Source of the DNA: Batkoa obscura
Taxonomy: Eukaryota > Entomophthoromycota > Entomophthoromycetes > Entomophthorales > Batkoaceae
Length of the DNA stretch: 43,378 bases
NCBI GenBank assembly: GCA_030770535.1
Contig: JASVEC010000139.1
Coordinates: 1-43,378, forward strand
Reading direction: 5' to 3'
Part shown: in pieces, positions 10,620 through 22,544 of the stretch
How the letters are laid out: each line of letters begins with the position of its first letter
Numbering within the stretch: position 1 is the stretch's first letter
Made by a program: the position numbers and the translations under genes
The notes under the pieces: model-generated
The model's database searches: none
Seen by the model: only the letters and a program-made list of their open reading frames with translations
What the model was told of the DNA's origin: nothing

Positions 10620-11480
10620 CTTACCCTTATTGCTTTACCTTTTGATGTTTTTTGCATGAATAAAAAATTGTCATAATGGGTAAAAGCCGAAAAAATGTTT
10701 CAAATTGATAATACTCTTTAAAACTATAATTAAAAAGAAATTTTAGGCTATGTAAAACTTTGATTTTCTTATATTGGAAATATCGCTAAATAATTATATG
10801 ATTTTATATTCTCAAGAAAGTTCAAATGGCTATTGATATATAGAAGCTGAAAGGACTATAAATTCAACGAAGAACAAGGGTTAAAAAGGATGACTTCCTA
10901 CTACCATTGCTTATTATTAACCCAGTGTGGTTCCGACAAATACATTTTTCCTTGCAGGTTTCATTAAAAAGGATAAAATTTATATGAACTAGCTTTTTGA
11001 ATACCAGTAAAAAAGCATGGAGTTTATTGTTTAAAAGCTAAAGTATACAGCTATTTTTACAAACAGAGTTAGTTTAAATAGAGACAGCAACAGAGGAATC
11101 AACTAGGATTTAAACCCAATATTAGTGTTAAAATAATTAACAAATGGATGAAGAGGATGCTCTAAAAAATAATGATGAAATTGGAACGAAAAGTCGCTAT
11201 CAGTGATGTCACGCTTTTAAAACAAACATGGTTATAGAAGTGTATTTTTAGTAGCTAAAATGAAGTTAACCAGAGAGAAAGGATAAAATACCCAGAAAAT
11301 TAATCAATGTGTATGAAGTTTGTGACTTTAACATAACTAGTAAAAATAAGAACATGTGGATTTAAAATAATTTGATAGTGGTTGGCAGCACTCTAGTAGA
11401 ATTGTTTGTGATATGACATTGGTAATAATGCCATTACGGAAAAAAACAATAGTATTTTTTTTTTAATTGTTTCAGAAAAA
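10620..11480 (+). pseudogene. Spacer coding relic
   Basis: Plus-strand decayed coding sequence. The segment 10970-11080 (AAAATTTATATGAACTAGC, then a TTGTTTAAAAGCTAAAG block, then GCTATTTTTACAAACAGAG) aligns closely with 21820-21930. MDEEDALKNNDEIGTKSRYQ at 11152-11211 ends at a TGA. YEVCDFNI at about 11309-11332 matches VCDF near 9165. Several stops in every frame. Product not recognised. Confidence 0.5.
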
Positions 11481-11538
11481 ATCTTATTGAAAGGCTTTAG
11501 TCAAGTAAAAAAAAACAATAAAGGTTAACAGTAATACT

Positions 11539-12591
11539 TTATTTTAATTTCAAACATTTAAAGAAACACTTTTGAATAGGCCGATGGATTAATAAGATAA
11601 AACAAGAAGAAGTAAACCCTAAGCATAAAATAAAACAGTTTGAGTAAAAGGTAGTTTGCATATTGAAATTCGTCTTTGTTAAACTTAATAATGTTATTGT
11701 TACATCTGGCAATAAGCATACTATATAACATACTATTATCAAGCTTATTTTCAAGATTAACATAACTTTTTTCAACCTTAATTGATTGACTGTTGGTGAC
11801 TGAGATTCACTTGAATTTATTTGAGTGATGCTTCCCTGTTTTTGCGATTCTACCATCGACTTGTTGCTTTCTCCCTTAATTGTTAGTTTATATTGTATAA
11901 GACCACTACCCTCATTATTAAGTTGATAGTTGTTAATGCGTGAATTTGAATCTATTGCTGTAGTGTTAAGAACAATCGAAGGGTTCATTATTCTAAAATA
12001 TGCAATCATAATATTTGAATAACAAAAGCAGACGATGAGTAGACAAATCAAAACTCTTAGTGAGTAGATAGTGTAAAATAATGTAAAATAAGTTGTATTA
12101 TCTTTCTCAACGTCAATACTTGGTACACAATAATAGTCTAATTCGTACCACGAATAAGAGTTGTAATAACTGTGGAAACCAGATAATATAAGCGATAATG
12201 CCACAGATATTAATACACATATATAATAACGCATTGGTTTTACTTGTTTAAATAAACAGATTTTATTGTATCTTATAATACTCAATAAAGCAGCTAATTC
12301 AATAGAAGTAACAACGGTTGTGACTATCAGGCTAAAGTCCAAAGCACAATACCAAGTTGGACTAGATACTAGTAGCCCATTGTTAACTGAAATCATTTGA
12401 AACTCGACTCCTATTATATGTGAGATGGCTACTATGGAATAAATAATGTCATTGATGGCGATTATTGATATTATTATTAGTTCTAAATTGTTTCTTAATT
12501 TTATTTTAAACAAGATTATACTGCCTATTAACAAGTTTATTACAATAGATATTATAGATATTATTAAATAAACAATATATTCTGTTCTCAT
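11539..12591 (-). CDS. Rhodopsin-like seven-transmembrane GPCR, intronless
   Basis: 350-aa receptor from the ATG at 12591. It has the full family layout: a short N-terminus (MRTEYIVYL), WYC in ECL1, Cys in DYYCVPS of ECL2, SIELAALLSIIRYNKIC at the end of TM3, a long Asn/Ser/Gln-rich third intracellular loop, VCLLPDV in TM6 and CLGFTSSCFILLIHRPIQ in TM7. No break is visible. The gene is separated from its neighbours by about 1 kb of decayed spacer on each side, so it must have its own promoter; no polycistronic arrangement is possible. Confidence 0.9.
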   Translation of the reverse strand: MRTEYIVYLIISIISIVINLLIGSIILFKIKLRNNLELIIISIIAINDIIYSIVAISHIIGVEFQMISVNNGLLVSSPTWYCALDFSLIVTTVVTSIELAALLSIIRYNKICLFKQVKPMRYYICVLISVALSLILSGFHSYYNSYSWYELDYYCVPSIDVEKDNTTYFTLFYTIYSLRVLICLLIVCFCYSNIMIAYFRIMNPSIVLNTTAIDSNSRINNYQLNNEGSGLIQYKLTIKGESNKSMVESQKQGSITQINSSESQSPTVNQLRLKKVMLILKISLIIVCYIVCLLPDVTITLLSLTKTNFNMQTTFYSNCFILCLGFTSSCFILLIHRPIQKCFFKCLKLK

Positions 12592-12889
12592 TATTGTTTT
12601 AAAATAAAAACCCTAAAAAACCATTGTTTTGTTTATCATTTAAAAGTGCCTTATATTATCTATTCAAAATCTTGATTAATTTGTGTCGATCCTTTTATAT
12701 TATAGTTGCTTTAGTTTTTTTGTGACTTATTTAATGGCTCATTTTAATAAAACTATTTTAAAAGTTGGTTCAAGTATTAATGGTCGATATTTAAAAAATC
12801 AGGTGTGTAAGTAATTCAACTTAAAAATTATTGTTAAAAAAGCCATAGAAGAGCTGCAACAGCCGTATTAATCATCGCTGAAATTACTA

Positions 12890-13800
12890 TTACTCTTTTA
12901 TATCCTTAGAGATGAAAAACTTAAATAATTTGTTGAAAAATAAGTAAAAAAGAAATTAACAAAGAAGCGAGAGGGTTAGAATCTAGTATTTTTCTTTTTT
13001 TTTGCCACTTATTACCAGTATAGCGTTTTTATCTTGATTTAGTTAGAATGTGAAATATTGTTGGTTAGTATGATTGAATCAAGCTTACTATTCACTATCT
13101 GTATAAAAATTCTAGTAAACTCAGCAAGCTTAACACTCAAATTGGTAAACAAATTATATATAGTGAAAAATTTAAAAAGTTAACAAAGTTAAAATGGAAG
13201 TGCTATATAATCATAGTCTAAGTGAATGTATGGGAATATATTTTTGTGTTCAAGAATTTTATTAACAATCCTTCTACTCAAATAGTGCTCAAAAGATGAA
13301 AAAGTAATGAAATCAAAAAAAACATCCACGTATAGTTAATAGGGTAGAGAAATTTTGTTTTAAAGCCAAACGAGAGAAAAACATGCTTTATTATAATTAA
13401 AAATAGATTTTATAGGATTTAGGGACATCATTGAGAGATTAAATATATGTAAAGTCAAGACAAATAAGTAAATGAACTAATAAACTAGATAATTAAAATA
13501 GTATCTAAGGAGTAACAATGGGGCCAATAATAAAAAGTAGCTGTCTGTAGTAGAACACTTTTGAAAACACTCATCACAGATTAACATCACTTTTACTACT
13601 GATTAAAAAAGGCGGAAAAAGATAATGGATTACATGACTGAAAATCAAAATCATGAGTTCTAAAGTCTATGACATCAAGATAATAGACAAGTACTTAAAA
13701 GCTATAGTATCTAATGAGACCAATGAGTTTCATAAACACTTTAATTAAAAGATTTATGATGGAATATTTATAGCAATAATAGAATTAAATACGAAAATAA
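12890..13800 (+). pseudogene. Spacer coding relic (carries MITE copy 5)
   Basis: The most decayed of the clear copies. GCCACTTATTACCAGTATAG near 13010 matches 17937 and 21760, and the block 13470-13570 (AACTAGATAATT then AATGGGGCC then GTAGAACACTTTTG) parallels the DALKNN-coding block at 11150 and 21990. No frame remains open over the whole stretch. Confidence 0.35.
13232..13329 (+). mobile_element. MITE copy 5
   Basis: 98 bp, GGGAATATATTTTTGTGTTC at the left and AACATCCAC at the right, with an exact GTAT duplication (13228-13231, 13330-13333). Confidence 0.92.
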
Positions 13801-14066
13801 AGAAATGAGACAAATTAGCACCGTTAAATAATATTTCTCTTCTGTAACAAAAGCCTAAATTTAAAATAAACTATTGTCTTACAATAATTGTCTATACCTT
13901 GAAATAACATATTTCTCGCTCCTATTTTGCTTTTTTTCATAGTTCTTACTTTGCCTTTATTCGGGCCTTTTATAAGTAAAGCACCTTGAGTGCTTAATCT
14001 TTCAAGGATTAGAAAAAGCATAAATAAATAAGGGAAAATAGAGATTAAAAATAGATATGAAATAAT

Positions 14067-15122
14067 TTAAATTTTTAGTTTTAAACATTTAAAAAAAGAA
14101 TTCTGAATCGGTTGATGGATCAATAAAATAAAACAAGAGGAAGTGAGTCCTAAACAGAGTAAAAAGCAATTGGAATAAAATGAAGTGTTCATATTAAAAT
14201 CTGTTTGGGTCAAACTTAATAATGTTATAGTTACGTCTGGCAATAAGCATAGCATATAACTTATCATTACTACACTAATTTTCAAGATCAATTTGACTTT
14301 TTTTAACCTTAATTGATTGACTGTTAGTGGTTGAAACTCATTTGGGTTTAGGTGAATTATGTTTTCCGATCTTTCGTGGATTAGTGTTCGTCTACCTGAA
14401 GTATTACAATTTATGATATTAAATCCTATGTTATTGGTATTACATTCATTATGTTTATGTTTCTTGTGAAATAAGTTGGGGTTACCACAGGTAGCATTAA
14501 CGATAACTGAGGAATTAATGTGTTTAAAATAGGCAAACATAATGTTCGAATAACAAAAACAGATGGTAAACAAACACATTAAAATTCTTAGTGAATAAAT
14601 CAAATAAAAAAATATATAGTAAGGCGTATTATTCTTCTCAACACTGATACTTGGTACACAATAAAAATCTGATTTGGACCATGAATAAGAGTTGTAATAA
14701 CTATGTAAACTTGATAATATAATAGATAAAATCACCAATAATATCATAAAGGTATAATAATTATAGGAATCTATTTTTTTAAATAAACAAATTTTGTTAT
14801 ATCTAATAATACTTAACAAAGCAACTAGTTCAATAGATGTAACTACAGTAGTAATCACAGCACTGAAATTGAAAGCACAATAACAAGTTGTAACTGGCAA
14901 CAATAATTCATTATTAAATTGAATTAAGTCATACTCAATTATTATTATATGGGAGATGGCTAGTAGATAGTAGATAATATCATTTATAATGATTAACAAA
15001 ACAATTATTAGATCTAGCTTGTTTTTTGGTTTTAACTTGAATACGATTATACTACCTATTAATAAGTTTATTCCTATTGAAATAAGAGATATCAATAAAT
15101 AAACAACATATTCGATTTCCAT
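14067..15122 (-). CDS. Rhodopsin-like seven-transmembrane GPCR, intronless
   Basis: 351-aa receptor. The frame is open two codons further upstream to a GTG, but the first ATG (15122, MEIEYVVYL) matches the family start. It is closest to the receptor at 22545: both share ISLISI, FKLxxKNKLDLII, ISHIIII and the DLIQF block, so they are a younger duplicate pair. It differs from the family in ECL1, where the Trp before the disulfide Cys is itself Cys (VTTCYCAFNFS). The ECL2 Cys (DFYCVPS) is kept. The loop between TM5 and TM6 contains an unusual basic KKHKHNE stretch. TM7 reads CLGLTSSCFILLIHQPIQ. Confidence 0.9.
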   Translation of the reverse strand: MEIEYVVYLLISLISIGINLLIGSIIVFKLKPKNKLDLIIVLLIIINDIIYYLLAISHIIIIEYDLIQFNNELLLPVTTCYCAFNFSAVITTVVTSIELVALLSIIRYNKICLFKKIDSYNYYTFMILLVILSIILSSLHSYYNSYSWSKSDFYCVPSISVEKNNTPYYIFFYLIYSLRILMCLFTICFCYSNIMFAYFKHINSSVIVNATCGNPNLFHKKHKHNECNTNNIGFNIINCNTSGRRTLIHERSENIIHLNPNEFQPLTVNQLRLKKVKLILKISVVMISYMLCLLPDVTITLLSLTQTDFNMNTSFYSNCFLLCLGLTSSCFILLIHQPIQNSFFKCLKLKI

Positions 15123-15128
15123 TGTCAC

Positions 15129-16373
15129 AATAATAGATCACTAAAGGTTATGTTTTTTTTGAATTTATAGCCCTTCCCAAATGTTTTGCATTAATTAATT
15201 ATGCAAGTAAAACCTAAAACCAAAGTTGGCTAATTTCACCTTCTATATTTCAAATTGAAATTAAAATTAAAATTAAAATATGAGTACTTTATACTAAATT
15301 AAGCTTTTTAATAAAATTATCAATCGTTGATAACACTCTGTTTTCCTTATAACAAAACTTTATTTTCATTAAAATTAATTGTACTCAAAAAAACTTAATT
15401 TTAGTTAGCATAAATAAAGATTAATCTGTTTCAAATTAAGTTTTATTTTAAAATAATTAAGTATTGTTTTTTTAATGTATTTATACTGAGGTATATACAA
15501 TGATTCTAATTCAAAATAAAGGGATCTAAGCTGAGTTTCAGATAAGTAAGTTCAATTACCAGACCTGATAGTATAGATAGAGAGTTAGTATGTCGTCATT
15601 CGCATATAAATCTATCAACTAGGTCTAAGACGTGTTTGTTTTCTAGTTAGTGAAGCTTTCTATCTTTTTATACTTTACTAATTTGTTTCGATTTACTTTT
15701 TAATAATACATTTAGATGTATATTGGTTTGGATTATTAAAGTAATAAGATCTTATCTAACTTTTATCATAGCTGCATATTTATTGTATAATTTTGGGTAT
15801 TTAAATAGATATTAAATACAGTAATCAAAGTCATTACAGTAAAAACAATAATAAAATTAATACAACATATTAAGTTTTTAAATACTATTCTTCTACGTTT
15901 ATGGTAGTAAGATTAGTATATTGATTTTTCTATAAGTCAAGTTCATTTTGACTAAGACTCTAGAAACTTCTATTGAATTACTTTGTATTTTGTTTAATTT
16001 TAATTTCAATTAGTATCAAAAAATCAGAATTTTGTCCAATTTTTATTCTACAATCAGTCATAATTAGTTTAGTAACTCTGTAAGAATCAGATTTTAAATA
16101 ATGCAATAATATTTTAAGATTTTGACTAAAATTTTTGAAAAGGTGATCAATTATAAAAAAACACATATTTTAATCAAAAGCTGATAATACTAATTTTGTT
16201 TTACTATTTACTCCCTTTTCACCAGTAATATTAAATATATGGTAAGTAGTGATAATGAAAAAGCTTGTTAAAGGGGCTTTAACCATAAGAATGACATTAC
16301 TAACGCAGCAACCAAAAAACAATAGGCTGAAAAAAAGGATAAGAGTTAAAAGAAAAATAGTAAAATAGTAAAT
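15129..16373. other. Gene-free AT-rich spacer
   Basis: Beyond the receptor start I find only AT-rich sequence, a short run of AAAATT repeats near 15255-15280, and no clear copy of the coding relic seen in the other spacers. A 62-codon minus-strand frame at 15978-16166 has no recognisable motif and no homologue elsewhere in the window, so I do not call it a gene. Confidence 0.5.
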
Positions 16374-16470
16374 GGGGGTGGATTTTTTTGTTTAAGAATT
16401 TTACTACAACCTTTCCACTCAAATAGTGCTTAAAAAATGGAAAAATAATGAAACCAAAAAAAACAGCCCC
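16374..16470 (+). mobile_element. MITE copy 6
   Basis: 97 bp, GGGGGTGGATTTTTTTG at the left and AAACAGCCCC at the right, with an exact AAAT duplication (16370-16373, 16471-16474). Confidence 0.93.
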
Positions 16471-16694
16471 AAATCATGAATAAATATCCTATAATATCAA
16501 GAGAATATGAAAAGTATAGGATTTAAGAGAAATAATGATAGTTAATATTAATATCGCTAACAAAATGATTATAAAAACAACAATATTAGAAAACAATAAA
16601 GAGGCAAAGAAGAGTAGTTAGTTTTAATACATATATCTAATATTTCAGGAGAGAATCCTCAAGTTAAATGTTTTAGTTAAGTAAGGAGAGATAA

Positions 16695-17697
16695 ATAAAC
16701 TTTTCAATTAATAAAATAGAACATTAAGGGGTGAGCCCTAAGCAAAGTAAAAAATTATTGAAATATATAGTAATATGGGCATCAAAATCTGCTTTTGCCA
16801 AAATTAATACATTTACTATTAGATCCGATAATAAGTATAAGGTATATTTTACCATTACTATGCTTGTTTTCAAGATCAATTGATCCTTTTTAGACCTTGA
16901 TTGATTGCCAATAACTAAGATTGGTTTAATTTTGGTTGAAAATAACTTGTTGACTTTATTGAGCTTTCACTAGCTCATTGGATCCACCATCAGCCATAAG
17001 GCTATACTGCTCCCTACTATCATTATTGTCATTAGAACGATAGTTACTAAGGCATAGATTTGAGTCCAAAGTGGCATTATTAAGAGCAATACAAAGGTTC
17101 ATTATCCTACTATAAGTAAAAGTTATGTTTGTATAATAAAAGCAGATGGTAAGCAAGCAGAGTAAAATTCTTAACGAATAGATCAAAAAATAAAATAGAT
17201 ACTAAGACTTGTTATTTTTCTCAATATTGATACCTGGTAAGCAGTAAGAGTCGAACTCATCTCATGAACATGACTTATAAGAGCTATCCAAACTAGATAA
17301 TACAATTAATGTTATAGCAGATAATGTCATAAACATATAACAAGGAATTTGTGCTGCTTCTTTAAATGAGTGGATATTCTTGTGTTTTATAATACTCAAT
17401 AAATCAACTAGCTCAGTGGAATTATTAATGATACTATTTATTAAAACAAAAGTGAAGGAACAATACCAATTTGGACCGGATAGCTGTGGCCCATTATTAA
17501 ATACGATTACGCCATACACAACTATGTTTATATACAAGATGACAATTAGATAAATGATAATACCAATAAAAGTGATCATTAATATTATTGTTGACTCTAA
17601 ATTACTACTTATGATTAATTTATATAGGATTACATTTAATATCAATGAGCTTATTAGCAACGAAATTGATAAGATTTTTAATTATGTTTTCAATGAC
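16695..17697 (-). pseudogene. Rhodopsin-like GPCR pseudogene
   Basis: The expected start has lost its ATG: the codon before IENIIKN near 17695 is GTC. The frame shifts near 17650. From 17660 to 17262 it is open and covers TM1-TM4, with PNWYC kept, SIIKHKNIH in place of IIRYxKIC, and a stop after SYKSCS. From 17186 to 16956 it covers TM5 and the third loop. TM6-TM7 (16955-16695) are recognisable but interrupted, with missense loss of the conserved LLPD block. It is more eroded than the pseudogene at the window start. Confidence 0.82.
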
Positions 17698-17799
17698 CAC
17701 TGTTATCTAAAAGTAAAAGTAAAAGTAAAACTTATTTTGCTTTATTTATTTACGTATTTTAAGTGACTATATTGTTTTAAATTATTAAAGTATCCTTTT

Positions 17800-18620
17800 A
17801 AACTAATTTTCAAAAAATCTGTTTTCTATCCTTGAGATTAAAAGGCTCCTAATATTCTATTAATGTATAAAAGTAAATTGAACTAATGTAAAGGAGAGCA
17901 AATAATAAGATGGATAACCACTTTTAACTCTACTACTTGCCATTAATCAGTTATAGTCTAGACAAGCTTATTGAAAAAGCAAGGCAGCCATTTTGTTTAA
18001 AATCTAAACAAAAGAAGAAGGACTATTCTTACAACCTAAACGAGCTTAAACAAAGATGTATCTTTATCATAGGATTTTAAATAAAACAGTTTCTTATTAA
18101 TGATGTAAGGAGCTATAATCAACATAAAGATGTTGGTTGGAGTTCAAATAGAAGATAAAACATTCAAAACAATTAATGAATCAGATAATAGAGGTGATGG
18201 TTTAAAGAACAGTAATGAAATTTAAATGAAAAGTATGTATCAACGACAATAAGCTTTAGAAAACATTGTTTTAAAAATGTTACTGTTTCTTTTACTAATT
18301 AATAAAAAAAGGACATGTTTAGTATTTTGTTAAATAAAGCGAGAGTTTAAGATTATTTTCAGATTTTTGAAAAAATCATTAAGATAGAAAGGATGAAATA
18401 AAGTATGAAATAATAAAAAACTAAATAATAAATCATGAGTTTGTGATTTAAGAAATTGAATAAATCAAAGAGAGATGCGACTTGAGTAAAGTGGTAGCAC
18501 TTGTTAGCAAAACTATTGAAATAAAATATAATGTGTTACTGAGAACAATATTAATATAATAAAAAAATAACAAAGGAAAAAGAAAAAATTAGCATTATTA
18601 AAATGAATCAACTATTTCCA
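17800..18620 (+). pseudogene. Spacer coding relic
   Basis: Plus-strand decayed coding sequence. Blocks near 17925-18010 (CTACTACTTGCCATTAATCA, then AGACAAGCTTATTG, then TTTTGTTTAAAATCTAAAC) align with 21755-21880. FKTINESDNRGDGLKNSNEI near 18170-18225 parallels the DALKNNDEI block. HEFVI near 18430 parallels the EVCDF block. Product not recognised. Confidence 0.45.
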
Positions 18621-18631
18621 AAAAAACATAT

Positions 18632-18730
18632 GAAGATATTTTTTTTGATTTCATCACTTTTTGCATTTTTCAAGTGCTATTTGAATGGAAAGATTGGTAG
18701 TAAAGCTCTTGAACAAAAAAATACAGCTCC
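18632..18730 (-). mobile_element. MITE copy 7
   Basis: Starts GAAGATATTTTTTTTGATTT, ends ATACAGCTCC. Flanks ATAT and ATGT differ by one base. Confidence 0.87.
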
Positions 18731-19319
18731 ATGTATTAAAAGACTTCCCCGTTAAACAAAAGGGGATGAGGGATCTAACATTACAATAAAAAAGGTTGCT
18801 ACAAGCAATATCAATTTATTTTAGTTTGAAACAAATAAAGAGGTGTTTTCGAATCAGCTGATGGATTAGCAGAATAAAACATAAAGAAGTAAGAGCTAAA
18901 CATAATATCAAACAAAGTGAAAAATAATGCAGAAACTTAGATTTGTGTCTGCCAAGCACAATAAAGTTACTATCACGTCTGGGAGCAAATATAATATATA
19001 CTTTATAATCACTACGCTTGTTTTAAAATTAATTCAACTTTTTTTAACCTCCACTGTGTAACTTTTGGTGGTTTAGACATGTTGAGATTTAGATGAAGAA
19101 TGGCGTGTTGCTTTTGCTGCGACATCAGTAACCTACTCGCTTGTTTGCTTTTAAATATCATAGTTTACCCCACTGATATTATTACCATTATTAAACTGTA
19201 AGTTATTATAACATGAATTTGAGTTGTGATAATTAGGTATATTACATAATACAAGTGATATTATAATGGATAATTTTATTAGCATACAATAATATATTGA
19301 TGTTACTTCTTTTTTTACA

Positions 19320-20860
19320 GAAGTACGTATTTATGGTAGTGTTTATTTTGAAAGAAAGAAAAAATCTACTCAACAAGATATATTAGGGATAATAAAGAAA
19401 GGTAAAAACTTTAGCATCAGTTGAAGCTTTTGGGTCAAAACGCCCTACTTCAAGAATTCTTCTATCAATTTTGGATTCATTCAATCTAAAAGTCATTAAA
19501 AAGGGTTTACTAATAATAAAATGTTTCCGTTTGAAAATAAACAAAGCCATAAGAACTGAATCACACTTCTTTCTAAATGTCACTTTATAACAAAGTCTAT
19601 TGATAATACAAACTACAGGTATTGTAGTAAGAGGGAGTTAGGGGTTGGAACAAAGTAGAAGCAAATTAGGAATGAAAGATGAGTTGTTGCCGCACATGAT
19701 GTCATCACTATTAATAATATTATCTACAATTTAAGAGACAGTTAGCTAAATTCTCTGGATGTAGGCGCAGTTGAAGAAATGGTGATCGGAACAATCATTA
19801 GAATCCATACATTATAGGCAGGATGGAGAGGCAATATCATCATATGAAGCTACTTAGTAATATGTATAGAAGCCATCTTCTATGGTTCTCTAGAGCGCTA
19901 GGCCTAATCTGGGATTGGGAGTCTCGTTGTTAAAATTATATACCCCTCGAGATAAGATGGTATTTTTAGGAGGTCTTAAGACATTATAGGATCCTTTATT
20001 GACACGGACAATAAAGCCATTCAAGAATTTATAATCGTTTTTTTTGCAATTCTACACAATGTCTGATAACTTTTAATTAAAGCCTTGGATCATGAGGAAA
20101 GAATTCTGGATCCAGGTGGCGAATATAAACAGTTAGTGGTGCTTTTAGGAGCCTTTTTAATGGGTACTGCATGAGACCATAAGCCAACAAAACCTTATTA
20201 CTAAAGTGCTTCAAAGCTATCTCCGAAGTATCTGACCCAGGATTTCTGAATCAACAAGTAATTCATGAATCAAGGAGAAAGAAACTCAAAGCCTTTATCG
20301 GTTTTGAATGTTACCAGTTTTCTAAATAAGATTTTAAATCGTTTATTATTCCGAATCAAGGAAGTGGCTACTTTTTTGATTTTTTTAATGTCTGGAAGGA
20401 CAAGAAGGCAAATGTGAAGACAGTACCACAAAACCGAAAGAGTGTCATTGTTGATAAGCAGTACTCTTTCTTTTAATGAAACATTTTTAATATTCCAGCT
20501 TACTAATTTTGATTCAAAGCAGGAAATACAAGAGTTCATCATAAAGCTGTCTTTAATACCTAAGTGAGAAATATATATATCTAAGTGACCTATATCATCT
20601 CCTTGATCACATACTGGTACATTATAGTCAAGATTTGGGTTAAAGTTTAGAGCCTGGGATTTATCTGTGTTTTTAATGCCCCTAATAGCTTTAGTAAATG
20701 ATCGCCAGGTAAGTTCATTCAAACCAGAGTCACTTTAGAGCTCAGATCAATATATCTGTCCCCTGCAAAAGTGGCTACTTTAAACACCGAAGTTTGTGAC
20801 AGAAGATGGAAGCCTTTTAAGTTATAATTAAGATAGCTAAAGATATGGTTTGTACTAATT
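19320..20860 (-). mobile_element. 5'-truncated LINE (non-LTR retrotransposon) fragment
   Basis: Minus-strand remains of the C-terminal half of a LINE reverse transcriptase. In order: LKGFHLLSQTSVF, then VATFAGDRYIDLSS, which is the catalytic FADD box with one Asp changed to Gly. Next come FTKAIRGIKNTDKSQAL (the SG-x-N-x-xKS box), DIGHLDIYISHLGI (the YLG box), and KLVSWNIKNVSLKERVLLIN with a following LWYCLHICLLVLP block, the typical post-palm region. Then KSWVRYF. Frames change between blocks, and no endonuclease or 5' part is present. The Tad/L1-like post-palm block suggests a fungal LINE, but the clade is uncertain. A T-run on the plus strand near 19309-19317 fits a poly(A) 3' end. I could not fix a target duplication. 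Confidence 0.85.
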
Positions 20861-20885
20861 ATCCATATGAAAATTTTTAGTATAT

Positions 20886-20983
20886 GGGAGTGTTTTTTTG
20901 GTTTCATTATTTTTTCCATTTTTTAAGCGCTATTCGAGTGGAAAATTTATTAGTAAAGTTCTTAAGCACAAAAATGCATCCCC
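20886..20983 (-). mobile_element. MITE copy 8
   Basis: GGGAGTGTTTTTTTGGTTTC at the left, ATGCATCCCC at the right. Flanks ATAT and ATAC. It lies between the truncated 5' end of the LINE and the N-terminal fragment of the receptor pseudogene. Confidence 0.9.
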
Positions 20984-21479
20984 ATACCTTGTAATCTTAA
21001 TAAAGCAGTTAACTCGATAGTAATAATGAAGTTGTTTATTAAACTAAAGTTTGGAAGGCAATATCAATATGAATTAGATAATTATAGCTTTTCATTAACT
21101 ACAGTTACGCCATAATCAGCTAATGCTAAATATAATACAGTCGCAGGATAGAGAATGATACCGTTGGCAGTTATTAATATTTTGATTAGTCCCATTTGTT
21201 TTTAATTTTGTTTTAAAGATAGATATGGTAATTATTAGTAGACTTGTTAGTAGCAAAATTGTTGAGATTACCAAGTAAACTCCATCTTCTATGTTGTTTA
21301 CTATCATTATAAAATTAAATATAGTTTTCATTCGTAGATGTTCTAAATTAATTGTGCTATTAGATATAATTATATAAATATTTTTTTAAATTTATTGAGG
21401 CTAAAAATAAATTAGCTCCGAAAATGCTCCACTAATGGGTTAGTCCCGTAAATTAACTGACTTGCATGTTTATTCCTCC

Positions 21480-22170
21480 GTATTGTAGCTAATAAAGTAC
21501 TTGGTGCTTCGGCATTTATTTTTTTAAACCAAATGAATCGTGGTGTTTATTCATTATAAAAAGTTGGGCTTCAGTATTTTAAAAAATAAGGGCTCAATTA
21601 AAGAGTTAATTCATAATATACTATCACTAAGATATTATTGGTTCTATATCCTTAAATAAAGTAAAACTTTTAAGTGCTTTACCATATTACACAAAAAGAG
21701 GATTAGCACAAAGAAGGTTCAAAAAGAATATTACCTTTACATTTTTATCATTTACCACTTGCCCAATTGTAGCCTAGATAAATGTGTTTTCCCTATAGAG
21801 TTTTTATCAAAAAAGACAAAATTTATACGAAATAACCTTTTAAATATTACTAAAAAGGCATAAAAATCTGATTGTTTAAAGCAATCAAGTAGGGCAGCTA
21901 TTGTTACAAATAAAGTGAGTCAAAATAAGAATAAATTGGTAATACAAAGGCATTTATCGAGATTCAAAGTCAACAAAAAGTAGAAACATTTAACAAACTG
22001 GATAATAAAGATTTTACTTTAGATAATAATGGCGAGGTTGGGACGAAATGAGTCTATTACTAATAATACACTATTTGTAAAATTACGAGTGCCCATACTG
22101 GTAACTAGTAAGTAGGAAAGCTTAACAAATGTACTATAAAATAATTAGGTAATGAAATGATGTACTATTT
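21480..22170 (+). pseudogene. Receptor 5' flank plus spacer coding relic
   Basis: GCTAATAAAGTACTTGGTGC then TTCGGCATTT (21490-21520) is the duplicated receptor 5' flank also seen near 8318. From about 21650 the plus-strand relic begins. TATCCTTAAATAAAG, the AAAATTTATACG block near 21820, TTGTTTAAAGCAATC near 21870 and TFNKLDNKDFTLDNNGEVGT near 21987-22046 align with the other spacers. It is among the least eroded copies, but stops interrupt every frame. Confidence 0.5.
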
Positions 22171-22288
22171 AGTTTATGGCTCTACAATGTTGAAGTAATA
22201 TGAAAGTCTAGAAGATTTAGCGAGACAACTGCAACTGATAATATAATTATCGAAGTGATATATGATACGATGCTTAAAATGATGGTAT

Positions 22289-22382
22289 GGGGATGTATTT
22301 TTGTGTTTAAGAATTTTGTTAACAAGTTTTCTGCTCAAATAGCGCTTAAAAGACAAAGTGATGAAATCAAAAAAAACTTTCA
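22289..22382 (+). mobile_element. MITE copy 9, degenerate right end
   Basis: GGGGATGTATTTTTGTGTTT at the left. The right end has decayed to AAACTTTCAT, so no target duplication can be fixed (left flank GTAT). The core CTCAAATAGCGCTTAAAAGA is intact. Confidence 0.85.
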
Positions 22383-22544
22383 TATTGTAACCAAAAATGT
22401 CAAAAAGTCATATAAAAGTTTGTATCTAAAAAATTATTATAATTAGATTTATTATCCTTGTAAAAGTAAGAGGAAAAAACCCTCTAATTAATCAATGGAA
22501 GACTTTGTACTATTTAAATAAAAAAACAACAGTGTTAATCTTAA

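Larger units (their letters stand above)
18845..21331 (-). pseudogene. Rhodopsin-like GPCR pseudogene split by a LINE and a MITE
   Basis: The N-terminal fragment runs from the ATG at 21331 to about 20984 (TM1-TM3, broken after TM1). The C-terminal fragment runs from about 19318 to 18845 (TM4 start, then third loop, TM6, TM7). Between them sit a MITE (20886-20983) and a 5'-truncated LINE (about 19320-20860). TM4-ECL2-TM5 are also missing or very decayed within 19190-19318. This is the only receptor copy in the window broken by large insertions; the others broke by small changes or by loss of an end. Confidence 0.85.

Noticed and set aside
13824-14021. 65-codon minus-strand frame next to a receptor stop
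   Set aside because: It overlaps the end of the decayed spacer relic shared with about 27010-27060, so it looks like chance opening in a relic.
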